This document shows, piece by piece, positions 7,576 to 15,496 of a stretch of DNA of 34,791 nt. Location: NCBI GenBank assembly GCA_025923195.1, contig JAICGJ010000045.1:1-34791 (forward strand). The letters are read 5' to 3'. How positions within the stretch are numbered: the first letter of the stretch is position 1; each line of letters opens with the position of its first letter. The notes under the pieces were generated by a model. The model was not told where the DNA came from. It ran no database searches and saw only the letters and a list, made by a program, of their open reading frames with translations. A program made the position numbers and the translations under genes. The DNA is from Chryseolinea sp. GTDB taxonomy: Bacteria > Bacteroidota > Bacteroidia > Cytophagales > Cyclobacteriaceae.

Positions 7576-8911
7576 AAACTGTTTTTACGTCGGGTTCGGA
7601 ATCCACAGTGATTGCTCCATTGTGCATCTGCATGATTTGTCTCGACAAGCTAAGGCCAATGCCGGAGCCTGCCCGCTTTGTCGTATAAAATGGCACGAAA
7701 ATGTGCTCCAGTGCTTCTTTGATTATACCCGGGCCGTTATCGATAACTTCAATTTTTACAGCATTCTCATCGTATGACCCGATCAGTTCGAGTCTTGGAT
7801 TCTCCGTTTCTGATAATGCTTCTATGGCATTTTTCATTAAGTTGATCAATACCTGTTCAATCATTTCGACATCTGCTTGTATGGTCAGGTATTCAGAACT
7901 GCACTCATAGTGGAACGCAATGGGTGTCCTTTTCAACTCGGTACGCATTAGCTGGGCTACGTGGTCGATCAAGTCCTTTAGCCGTACCGTTGTCATTTTC
8001 GGTTTGGGCAACGAGGTATATTCCCTATAGGCGTCAATAAATTTGATAAGGCCACGACTCCGGTTTTCAATAGTGCTCAAACCTTCTTTTAAATCTTCCG
8101 CGCCTTCTTCCCTGAGTTCATAGTGTGAATTTTTTCTTTCCATGTCATGATCCAGAATTTCGCGCAACGTCGACGTCAGCGAAGAAATGGGTGTTATGGA
8201 ATTCATGATCTCGTGCCGCAGCACACGGGTCAGGTTTTGCCAAGCTTCAAGCTCTTGTTTCTGCAATTCAGGTTGAATGTTTTGAAGGGTGACCAGTTTA
8301 ACGTCCGTTCCTCGAATACGAAGCTCAGTGGATTGTATGGTCAGGTATATTTCATTGGGTCCCTTATATAACTCGCTCTTGCCGAGTTCGGCGCTGTTAA
8401 TGGCATGATAGAGTTTCGGATTAAGATTTATGAGTTCCTTGATATTCTTTAGATTCGAAGTGCCTATAAATCTTTTTGCATTAGCATTGATTAGCTGGAC
8501 ATTGCCCTCGGCATCAAACGAGAGAATACCTGTGCGGACCTGCTGAACCACCGAGTTTAGGTATTGCCAATGTTCTTCCTTTTCAGATCTTGCTTTCCTA
8601 AAGGCTTCAAGCACTTCATTAAACGCAATATTCAATTCCTTGAAACTCTTTCCCAGGCGATTATCAGCTGCGAACCCCGATATAAAATCGGAATATCTAA
8701 CCGATTCTAGAAAACGGGTGAGTTTCCGGTTTGTCTGACTGATGAATTTGAAAATGTCGACGAGTTGGATGATTATGATAATACCCATGAGCATGGCTGC
8801 AAATAACATGTTTGGCCTTGATATCATGTAGATGAACAAAGCCATGGTCAACCCAAGCAGCACAACCCGAAAGATTACACGGGCTCGAAAGTCATTCAAA
8901 CCTAATTTCAA
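7559..8911 (-). CDS. PAS-containing sensor histidine kinase (NtrB/NtrY type)
   Basis: This 450-residue kinase has two adjacent membrane helices (about 11-31 and 35-55) with almost no periplasmic loop, a HAMP-like stretch, a PAS-like domain (about 115-215) and a DHp helix with H233 in RVLRHEIMNSITPISS. The ATPase domain has N357 and N361 in LINLMKNAIEAL, D391 in DNGPGI and GSGIGL from 415. The lack of an outside sensor suggests an intracellular or membrane signal. It lies downstream of the sigma-54 response regulator on the same strand (179-bp gap) and is its likely cognate partner. The start is TTG 8911, just after an in-frame TAG. Its stop lies inside the end of the convergent kinase gene, with a 17-bp overlap. 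Confidence 0.9.
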   Translation of the reverse strand: MKLGLNDFRARVIFRVVLLGLTMALFIYMISRPNMLFAAMLMGIIIIIQLVDIFKFISQTNRKLTRFLESVRYSDFISGFAADNRLGKSFKELNIAFNEVLEAFRKARSEKEEHWQYLNSVVQQVRTGILSFDAEGNVQLINANAKRFIGTSNLKNIKELINLNPKLYHAINSAELGKSELYKGPNEIYLTIQSTELRIRGTDVKLVTLQNIQPELQKQELEAWQNLTRVLRHEIMNSITPISSLTSTLREILDHDMERKNSHYELREEGAEDLKEGLSTIENRSRGLIKFIDAYREYTSLPKPKMTTVRLKDLIDHVAQLMRTELKRTPIAFHYECSSEYLTIQADVEMIEQVLINLMKNAIEALSETENPRLELIGSYDENAVKIEVIDNGPGIIKEALEHIFVPFYTTKRAGSGIGLSLSRQIMQMHNGAITVDSEPDVKTVFTLRF

Positions 8912-8963
8912 ATTCTAAAGTTCTCCGTTTAAAGTTCCAGGTTTATAGGTTGGAAAGCAACTT

Positions 8964-9074
8964 TGAAGTGTTGAAGTGTTGTAGTGCGAAGTGTTGAAGT
9001 TGGTGCCATCAATATGTGCGCACACTTTATTTAGTACGCAGTCCTGAGCTTTGGGCAGTCAGCAGCAGTCAGCT
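8964..9074. repeat. Short tandem-like repeats between regulator and kinase genes
   Basis: The 179-bp gap 8912-9090 has no gene. It holds degenerate 8-bp units related to TGAAGTGT (8964 to about 9003, about five units) and a perfect-register tandem GCAGTCAGCA/GCAGTCAGCT (9055-9064 and 9065-9074). Upstream of these, AAAGTTC-like words recur (8917-8931). It looks like low-complexity intergenic spacer. I cannot assign a function. Confidence 0.6.
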
Positions 9075-9090
9075 GTAAGTTGTCCACTCC

Positions 9091-10470
9091 TCACAATCCA
9101 TACTTCTCCAGCCTTCTATACAGGGAGGATCTCGTAAGTCCTAGCTCGGATGCTGCCTGGGTAATGTTGCCATTGTATTTTTTCAGAACCTTACGGATCA
9201 ATAGCTTCTCAACCTCTTCGAGATTGTATTGGTCAAGACTGAGTTGGCCATCCTCCTTCCCAGCTGACGGAGTAAAGTTGAAATCCTCAGGTTGAAGGAC
9301 ATTGCTGCCGGTTAAAATGATGGCACGCTCGAGTGCATGCTGCAGCTCACGAATGTTACCTGGCCAGGGATGTTTGTGCATGCGCGACATGGCAGCCTCG
9401 CTGATCTTGGTTACGCTCTTATCATACTTTGACGCGTAGTGTTTCAAAAAATGATTCGCCAAAAGTGGTATATCCTCGAATCGTTCGCGCAAAGGTGGAA
9501 TTTCTATCTCAATAGTATTGATCCGGTAAAGAAGGTCCTGTCGGAATCGGTTTTCTTTCACCATTTCATATAACGGCATATTAGTGGCGCAGATCAGCCG
9601 AATGTCGATAGCGGTATCCTTATTCGAACCAACACGGCTCACTTTCCGGTTTTGAAGAACGGTCAGGAGTTTTGCCTGAAGGGGCATGGATAAATTTCCG
9701 ATCTCGTCAAGGAACAACGTGCCATGGTTTGCCATTTCAAATCTTCCTGCACGATCTTCCTTTGCATCTGTAAAGGATCCTTTCTTATGGCCGAACAATT
9801 CACTCTCGAACAAGGTTTCCGTGATCGACCCCAGGTCGACGCTGGCAAAATTTTCATTTTTTCGGGAGGAGTTTCTATGGATAGCTCGTGCTATCAGCTC
9901 TTTGCCGGTACCATTTTCTCCCAGAATCAGAACATTTGCGTCGGTTTTCGCCACGCGGTCAATGGTCTGAAATATCTTTTGCATTGCCGTGCTTTGTCCA
10001 ATGATCTCGCTGTACCGATCGTTAAGCGCCTGATTGATCTCCTGATTTTTGATCTTTAGGTTTTCGATCACATCGCGAGATTCCCGCAGACGCATGGCAG
10101 AATACAACGTTGCCAGCAGCTTTTCATTCTCCCATGGCTTCACCACAAAATCGGTAGCACCGGCTTTGATGGCCTTGACAGCCATTTGAATGTCACCATA
10201 TGCAGTGATAAGCACGACAACAGCCGACGGATCCAGTTGAAGAATTCGTTCAAGCCAATAATAACCTTCACTTCCGCTGCTTACATCCTTGGTAAAGTTC
10301 ATATCGAGGAGGATAACATCGTAATCCTCGTTATTCATCAAAGCTGGTATGGCTTCGGGATTCTTCTCAACATCAACTTGAGAAAAATGCCGCTTGAGAT
10401 GCATCTTGGCAGCTTTTAGAAGATCTTCGTTATCGTCTACGATTAAGATTTTCCCGCTTTTCTGTTCCAT
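9091..10470 (-). CDS. Sigma-54-dependent response regulator (NtrC family)
   Basis: This 459-residue regulator has a receiver domain (about 5-125) with phospho-acceptor D56 in VILLDMNF and K111 in VVKPWE. An AAA+ domain (about 153-390) carries Walker A GENGTGKE (184-191), Walker B TLFLDEIGN (251-259) and the sigma-54 contact loop GSFTDA (231-236), a variant of GAFTGA. A Fis-type HTH ends the protein (NITQAASELGLTRSSLYRRL, about 434-453). It activates RNA polymerase with RpoN at -24/-12 promoters after phosphorylation. It is divergent from a MacAB-like transporter operon whose upstream region has a -24/-12-like element, so that operon is its probable target. The kinase gene follows on the same strand. 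Confidence 0.95.
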   Translation of the reverse strand: MEQKSGKILIVDDNEDLLKAAKMHLKRHFSQVDVEKNPEAIPALMNNEDYDVILLDMNFTKDVSSGSEGYYWLERILQLDPSAVVVLITAYGDIQMAVKAIKAGATDFVVKPWENEKLLATLYSAMRLRESRDVIENLKIKNQEINQALNDRYSEIIGQSTAMQKIFQTIDRVAKTDANVLILGENGTGKELIARAIHRNSSRKNENFASVDLGSITETLFESELFGHKKGSFTDAKEDRAGRFEMANHGTLFLDEIGNLSMPLQAKLLTVLQNRKVSRVGSNKDTAIDIRLICATNMPLYEMVKENRFRQDLLYRINTIEIEIPPLRERFEDIPLLANHFLKHYASKYDKSVTKISEAAMSRMHKHPWPGNIRELQHALERAIILTGSNVLQPEDFNFTPSAGKEDGQLSLDQYNLEEVEKLLIRKVLKKYNGNITQAASELGLTRSSLYRRLEKYGL

Positions 10471-10618
10471 TCAATATCGGTTTTAGGCTTGGTCTGATGA
10501 ATATCTAACTATGATTGTCCGCTAATGGGCAAAGTATATACCGAAAGGCATCATCCTCCTAAATGCGTCAGAAACCCACTTTTGCGTTAGAAGTGGTCGT
10601 TCGAATGCGGACATATCC

Positions 10619-10632
10619 GTTCACATGTGAAC
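10619..10632. promoter_or_regulatory. Perfect 14-bp palindrome, candidate enhancer site
   Basis: GTTCACATGTGAAC is fully self-complementary. It lies about 53 bp upstream of a -24/-12-like element, a usual range for an upstream activator site of an NtrC-type regulator. A second inverted repeat, CCACTT (10576-10581) and AAGTGG (10591-10596), lies 23 bp further upstream. The regulator gene itself is the divergent neighbour. Binding is inference. Confidence 0.5.
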
Positions 10633-10684
10633 TGATTTCGGGGAAAAAGAATTCAAATATTGGTTGGAATAGGCCTTCCGGCTG

Positions 10685-10702
10685 TTGGCACACTTGTTGG
10701 CA
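10685..10702 (+). promoter_or_regulatory. Near-consensus sigma-54 (-24/-12) promoter
   Basis: TTGGCACACTTGTTGGCA resembles TTGGCAC-N5-TTGC. The GG (10687-10688) and GC (10700-10701) are 11 bases apart instead of the usual 10, so the match is imperfect. It would place transcription start near 10713, about 58 bp before the adaptor ATG at 10771. Confidence 0.42.
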
Positions 10703-10770
10703 TCGAGGGGTACACGTTACTACGTGCCTATGCATGTGAGCAACGGCGTGTCATAAAACTTAGAAATTGA

Positions 10771-12021
10771 ATGGATAAGCAGATAAAGAAGAAGAAGTGG
10801 ACAGTAAAACGGGTGGCAACTTATGGTGGAATTGCACTCTTTGTGATTTTTGTAGGCTATCAATTCATTTTTGCTGACCGTCGGTCCAAACTTAAGATCG
10901 ACAGGGATAAGATCACCATCTCTGAAGTGAAACGCGGGGTATTCCAGGAGTTCATACCGCAGACAGGGATAGTGGAGCCAAGCCGTACAGTCTATCTGGA
11001 TGCGGTCGAGGGCGGTACAATCAAACGTGTCGTCGCGGAAAGCGGTGCTATGTTGAAAGAGGGTGATATAATCCTGGAGCTAAGCAACCTTAACCGCGAA
11101 TTGCAGGTCTTACAGCAGGAAGCGCAGCTGAATGAAAGCATAAACCAATTAAGGCAAACACGACTGAACCTTACACAAAACGATTTATTGCAGCAACAAA
11201 CGCTCGCGGAAGTTGACAAGGAATTGGCAAAGCTTATACCTCAATATAAACGTCAGAAGACGCTGTACGAAAAGAAGCTCGTCTCAAAGCAAGACTTTGA
11301 AAGTGTTGAGGCAGATTATTTATTCAATTTAAAGAGACGCGAGATAACCTATACATCCTACAAAAATGACTCCCTTGAAAGGATCAGGCAGGTGAAAGAT
11401 CTGAACAAATCTGAGGTTAAGATGATGCAAAGTCTTGAAGGTGCTGGAAAAATCCTTGACAACTTAGTGATCCGTGCCCCGATAGACGGTCAGCTTTCCA
11501 GACCCCAATTGGATCCGGGTCAAAGCGTCAATACAGGCCAACGCCTGGGCTGGATCGATGTGGTGGGGAGCTATAAGGTGAAAGTACCCATTGACGAATT
11601 GTATTTGCCTCGGATAACTACCGGGTTGCACGCTACGACCACTTTTAACAATAAAGAGTACGATTTAACGATCACTTATAAATACCCTGGTGCCACGAAC
11701 GGCAGATTTGAAGTCGATATGAATTTCGATGGCGAGCAACCCCCAGGCATAATAAGAGGTCTTTCTTTGCGCCTAAGAATCGAGTTGGGCCAATCATCTG
11801 AAGAACTGCTCCTGCCCGTAGGCGGATTTTATAAAGATACAGGAGGGAACTGGGTATATGTGCTGGAGGATGATAACCGTGCCGTTAAAAGAGATATTAA
11901 GCTAGGACGCAAGAGTGGGGCCGAGAATTTCGAAGTGCTGGAAGGCTTAGAGCCAGGCGATAAGGTCATTACTTCCTCTTATGAGAATTTCGGAACCAAT
12001 GAAGTTTTGCTCCTGAACTAA
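10771..12021 (+). CDS. HlyD/MacA-type periplasmic adaptor (membrane fusion protein)
   Basis: This 416-residue protein has a basic N-terminus and one membrane anchor (about 15-35), a split lipoyl domain (about 72-108 and 231-262, with LVIRAPIDGQLS and DPGQSVNTGQRLGW), a long coiled-coil hairpin (about 108-228, rich in Q, L, K and E), beta-barrel (about 265-345) and membrane-proximal domains (350-416). This is the architecture of adaptors joining an ABC or RND inner-membrane pump to the outer membrane. The ATPase gene follows after 120 bp and two permeases after that, so it is most like MacA of a MacAB tripartite system. Substrate is unknown. It probably answers to the divergent sigma-54 regulator. 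Confidence 0.9.
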   Translation: MDKQIKKKKWTVKRVATYGGIALFVIFVGYQFIFADRRSKLKIDRDKITISEVKRGVFQEFIPQTGIVEPSRTVYLDAVEGGTIKRVVAESGAMLKEGDIILELSNLNRELQVLQQEAQLNESINQLRQTRLNLTQNDLLQQQTLAEVDKELAKLIPQYKRQKTLYEKKLVSKQDFESVEADYLFNLKRREITYTSYKNDSLERIRQVKDLNKSEVKMMQSLEGAGKILDNLVIRAPIDGQLSRPQLDPGQSVNTGQRLGWIDVVGSYKVKVPIDELYLPRITTGLHATTTFNNKEYDLTITYKYPGATNGRFEVDMNFDGEQPPGIIRGLSLRLRIELGQSSEELLLPVGGFYKDTGGNWVYVLEDDNRAVKRDIKLGRKSGAENFEVLEGLEPGDKVITSSYENFGTNEVLLLN

Positions 12022-12044
12022 AAAAATATTGTAACTGGAAATTT

Positions 12045-12070
12045 AATAGTTCGTCTAAGGCGTAACTATT
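12045..12070. repeat. Inverted repeat in the adaptor-ATPase gap
   Basis: AATAGTT (12045-12051) and AACTATT (12064-12070) form 7-bp arms around a 12-bp loop inside the 120-bp AT-rich spacer 12022-12141, where the word GTAACT occurs three times. There is no T-run, so it is not a terminator. An mRNA processing or operator role is possible but unsupported. Confidence 0.4.
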
Positions 12071-12141
12071 TAACGATAAATGAGTAACTAAATTCAAAAC
12101 TAAATAAGTCCACCGACCATCAAATTGTAAATAAACTCACC

Positions 12142-12831
12142 ATGATCAAACTTAAAAACCTTGAAAAAGTCTATACGACTGAAGAAGTAGAAACCACCGC
12201 CTTAAACAATATCAACTTGGAGATTAAGGAAGGTGAGTTCGTTGCCATAATGGGTCCGTCTGGTTGCGGAAAGTCCACGCTACTTAATATTCTCGGGTTA
12301 TTGGACAACCCTTCTGGCGGCGAATATCATTTTGGGGAGCACGAAGTGGCAAAGTATTCCGAACGCCAACGCGCTCAGCTTCGTAAGGGATCCATCGGGT
12401 TTGTGTTTCAAAGTTTCAATCTAATCGATGAGCTTACCGTATTTGAAAATGTAGAACTACCATTGTTATACATGAAAGTACCGTCAAGTGAACGGAAACA
12501 ACGTGTGGAGGAGGTTCTCGAGCGTATGAATATTATGCACAGGAGAAATCACTTTCCCCAGCAGTTATCTGGTGGACAGCAACAACGCGTAGCCATCTCT
12601 CGTGCTATTGTCGCCAAGCCCAGAGTGATTCTCGCCGATGAGCCTACTGGAAATCTTGACTCTGCCAATGGAGAAGAAGTGATGAAATTATTGTCACAAC
12701 TCAATGAGGAAGGTACCACCATAATCATGGTTACTCACTCGCCCTATGATGCAAATTATGCTCACCGCATCATCAACCTGTTTGACGGAAAAGTTGTGAC
12801 TGAAAATATCAAGGAACAATTCCACATCTGA
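12142..12831 (+). CDS. ABC transporter ATP-binding protein (MacB/LolD type)
   Basis: This 229-residue ATPase has Walker [10 protein letters not shown] (38-46), Q-loop Q90 in GFVFQSFNL, signature LSGGQQQR (142-149), Walker B VILADEP with catalytic E167, D-loop GNLDSANG and H-loop H199 in VTHS. It belongs to the LolD/MacB/FtsE group that drives FtsX-fold permeases. Type VII ABC transporters of this kind transmit force to periplasmic domains rather than moving substrate through the membrane. The ATPase is a separate protein here, and the two large permeases downstream supply the membrane part. A strong terminator follows the gene. Confidence 0.95.
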   Translation: MIKLKNLEKVYTTEEVETTALNNINLEIKEGEFVAIMGPSGCGKSTLLNILGLLDNPSGGEYHFGEHEVAKYSERQRAQLRKGSIGFVFQSFNLIDELTVFENVELPLLYMKVPSSERKQRVEEVLERMNIMHRRNHFPQQLSGGQQQRVAISRAIVAKPRVILADEPTGNLDSANGEEVMKLLSQLNEEGTTIIMVTHSPYDANYAHRIINLFDGKVVTENIKEQFHI

Positions 12832-12852
12832 TGCCAATACTATGGTATCTGA

Positions 12853-12890
12853 AACCTTTCTGGTGCCACTTACCAGAAAGGTTTTTTTTT
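12853..12890 (+). terminator. Strong Rho-independent terminator after the ATPase gene
   Basis: AACCTTTCTGGT (12853-12864) pairs perfectly with ACCAGAAAGGTT (12872-12883) around a 7-base loop. The stem end and following bases give an unbroken run of nine T to 12890. It lies 21 bp after the stop and would limit transcription into the permease genes, so these may need their own promoter or be expressed at lower level. Confidence 0.92.
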
Positions 12891-12989
12891 GACATATTTT
12901 ATGATCGCCGTGACATTATTTTACAATCCAAACGCAACCCTGATCATGCAATTTCAGTCTTAAGCTTAGCTCTTTAACCAACTCCCCGT

Positions 12990-15368
12990 ATGCTTAAAAA
13001 TTTCTTCCTGATTACGTTGCGCAATATGATGAAGAACAAACTGTTTATCTTCATCAACGTGTTCGGAATGGGCTTTGCCATCGCATGCTGCATAGTGGCA
13101 TATTTTGCGTATGAGTATGATTCGACATTCGATGCAATACATCAGAATGCAGAAAAGATTTACCGCGTCAGTGCAGTCCGGGAGTTTGACAATAACCTGA
13201 CGCGTTATGGATTTGCACCCCTTCCATTAAAAACAATCGTAGAGCAGAACCTTAAAGATGTTGACAAGTCGTCGCGCTACTTTTTTTCGTGGTCCAATTT
13301 TAAGCGTGAGGATGACTTGTTTCAATCGAACCTAAGCTATGTCGATCCGGAGTTTTTTCAAATGTTCTCCTTCGAGTTCATAAAGGGAGATCCGAAAGCT
13401 TTAGAAGATTTCAGAAGTGTTGTTATAAGCGATAAGATGGCTGTTCGTTTGTTTGGGTCGTCGGATGAAGCTTATGGAAAAACGATAACGCAGGTATATG
13501 GCCAGGATTTGAAGGAAATAAAAATTGCGGGAGTGTTTAAGGAACCGCCGCAAAATTCAAGTTTCTATTCCCGCGAAGCTTACCTCAATTTTGAAAACTG
13601 CAACGACGAGCACAAGGAGGTAAAGGATGACAATTGGAAGCAAGAAGCAACACTGTTTCTTCAGATCAATGATCCAAACCGGGTAAGCGCAGTACATCAA
13701 CAACTTCAGCCCTATTCTGAGAACAACAACAAGGTCCGCGAAGATTTTATTATTAAAGAATTAGCCCTTGACCATTTTCCTTCCATGGCGCACGGAGATC
13801 GGGCAGACCTCGTTCGATCCTGGACATGGGATGCACCCCCAATTTCTGCCATTATTGGTTCAGCTACCATGGGAATCCTGATTTTACTGATTGCTTGTTT
13901 CAATCTCACCAATACTGCTATTGCTATCTCGTCCAGAAGATTGAAAGAGATAGGTATTCGCAAAGTCATGGGCGGTCTTCGAAAGCAACTGATCGTGCAA
14001 TTCATCGGCGAGACCACCTTGATCTGCTTTCTTGCACTATTGTTCGGATTGTTTGTCGCCAGATTTTTGACTGAGGGGTGGAACACCATGTGGGAATACA
14101 TGCGCGTATCCCCACATTATCTTGACAATCCTCGTTTCTTGATATTTATGGGTAGTGTGCTGTTATTTACCGGCTTGCTGGCCGGTGGCTATCCTGCATT
14201 TTACATCAGTAAATTTGAGCCAATCAGCATCCTGAAAGGCAAATTGAAATTCGGCGGAACAAATTATTTCACGCGCGTATTACTGGGTCTTCAGTTTGCA
14301 ATTTCCCTGATAGCGATTGTAAGTGCGATAGCCTTCTTACAAAATGCAAAATATCAGCAGGATTACGACCTTGGCTTCGATGAAAAAGGATCTGTCATTG
14401 CCTGGTTGAACAGCAAGGAAGAGTTTGAAACTTATAGAAACTCATTGGATGGAAACCCTGAGATCGTTTCCATGGCTGGAGCTGCCAGCGGAATTTTTTC
14501 GAACCGGTCGCACGAGCCTGTGAAATTTGAATCCAAACAAGTGGAAGTAGATATAATAGAGGTAGGGGATCATTATCTAAAAACGCTTAATCTTACCTTG
14601 ATTGAAGGACGTGATTTTGTAAGGGATTCAGAAACAGACAAGAAAGAATCCATTATCATTTCTCAGAAAATGGCTTCCTTGTTTGGTTGGGAAAAACCCC
14701 TGGGGAAAGAGGTGATCTGGAAAGATTCCGTTAGACTATATGTCGTAGGCGTCGTAAAGGATGTCTATACCATGGGCCTTTGGCGAGCCATGGAGCCGCT
14801 GATGATCCGCTACGTTGGCCCTGAAAAGTATAGCCAGATCGTTGTTAACACGAAAGCAGCAAGAGTACCGGAGATCAATAAATTCATGGAATCAAAATGG
14901 AAAGAAATTTTTCCAAACCGCCTTTATAACGGTAATATGCTAGGGGGAAATGCAGCTGAGGCAGAAGAAGTGAACAAGAATATCATGACGATGTACATGT
15001 TTCTGGGCGTTATTGCGCTTATGCTTTCGGCTACGGGACTATTCACCCTCGTATCGCTAAACATCATCAAGCGCACAAAAGAAATCGGAGTGAGAAAAGT
15101 ACTAGGCGCATCCATCGGAAACATAACAAGAATCATTAACACTGAATTCTTTATCATATTAATTGTGGCGTCATTGACCGGTTCTATACTTAGTTATTTT
15201 GCGGTTGACCTCTTGATGGACAGCATCTGGGATTACTACCTTTCTACGACGACCATGACCTTTGTGGTTTCTATTTCAATAATGTTCATCGTCTCAGCTT
15301 TGGTAGTGGGTTATAAGGTTTTTCTGGCTGCCTCGATGAATCCGGTGAATACATTAAGGGATGAGTAG
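12990..15368 (+). CDS. FtsX/MacB-type ABC permease with two periplasmic domains (1)
   Basis: This 792-residue permease has the duplicated layout of Bacteroidota MacB-like proteins. An N-terminal helix (about 18-40) is followed by a MacB_PCD periplasmic domain (to about 280), three helices, a fifth helix, a second periplasmic domain and three final helices. Each half has the cytoplasmic coupling motif, first RRLKEIGIRKVMGGLRKQL and then KRTKEIGVRKVLGAS. The C-terminus NPVNTLRDE is typical. It should work with the ATPase at 12142 and the adaptor at 10771. The following gene is a paralogue. The gap 12891-12989 shows no clear promoter beyond TTGACA at 12889-12894, which lacks a good -10. Confidence 0.92.
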   Translation: MLKNFFLITLRNMMKNKLFIFINVFGMGFAIACCIVAYFAYEYDSTFDAIHQNAEKIYRVSAVREFDNNLTRYGFAPLPLKTIVEQNLKDVDKSSRYFFSWSNFKREDDLFQSNLSYVDPEFFQMFSFEFIKGDPKALEDFRSVVISDKMAVRLFGSSDEAYGKTITQVYGQDLKEIKIAGVFKEPPQNSSFYSREAYLNFENCNDEHKEVKDDNWKQEATLFLQINDPNRVSAVHQQLQPYSENNNKVREDFIIKELALDHFPSMAHGDRADLVRSWTWDAPPISAIIGSATMGILILLIACFNLTNTAIAISSRRLKEIGIRKVMGGLRKQLIVQFIGETTLICFLALLFGLFVARFLTEGWNTMWEYMRVSPHYLDNPRFLIFMGSVLLFTGLLAGGYPAFYISKFEPISILKGKLKFGGTNYFTRVLLGLQFAISLIAIVSAIAFLQNAKYQQDYDLGFDEKGSVIAWLNSKEEFETYRNSLDGNPEIVSMAGAASGIFSNRSHEPVKFESKQVEVDIIEVGDHYLKTLNLTLIEGRDFVRDSETDKKESIIISQKMASLFGWEKPLGKEVIWKDSVRLYVVGVVKDVYTMGLWRAMEPLMIRYVGPEKYSQIVVNTKAARVPEINKFMESKWKEIFPNRLYNGNMLGGNAAEAEEVNKNIMTMYMFLGVIALMLSATGLFTLVSLNIIKRTKEIGVRKVLGASIGNITRIINTEFFIILIVASLTGSILSYFAVDLLMDSIWDYYLSTTTMTFVVSISIMFIVSALVVGYKVFLAASMNPVNTLRDE

Positions 15369-15449
15369 TTCACATTGATCCTACAAGTTTCTGTATTTGG
15401 GTGACGTTGATACATACGGTCAATTCACCGATATCACACACAAATTTTA

Positions 15450-15464
15450 TCGGCTCGAAGCCGA
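15450..15464 (+). terminator. Weak hairpin between the two permease genes
   Basis: TCGGCT and AGCCGA (15450-15455 and 15459-15464) form a 6-bp stem with a 3-base loop, followed by ACTTTTATA. The stem is GC-rich but the T-run is short, so it is at best an attenuating terminator in the 128-bp gap 15369-15496. Confidence 0.35.
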
Positions 15465-15496
15465 ACTTTTATACCTTATATGACATTTAAAAGCTT

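Noticed and set aside
9055-9074. Short direct repeats considered as a CRISPR or attachment site
   Set aside because: Only two 10-bp units without spacers, and no cas or integrase genes nearby.
10551-10563. AGGAGG followed by ATGATG on the minus strand, a possible leader peptide of about ten residues before the regulator
   Set aside because: The spacing from AGGAGG to ATG is zero to three bases and nothing else supports translation.
12889-12894. TTGACA as a -35 box for the first permease
   Set aside because: It lies in the terminator T-run and no acceptable -10 or TAnnTTTG box follows at proper distance.
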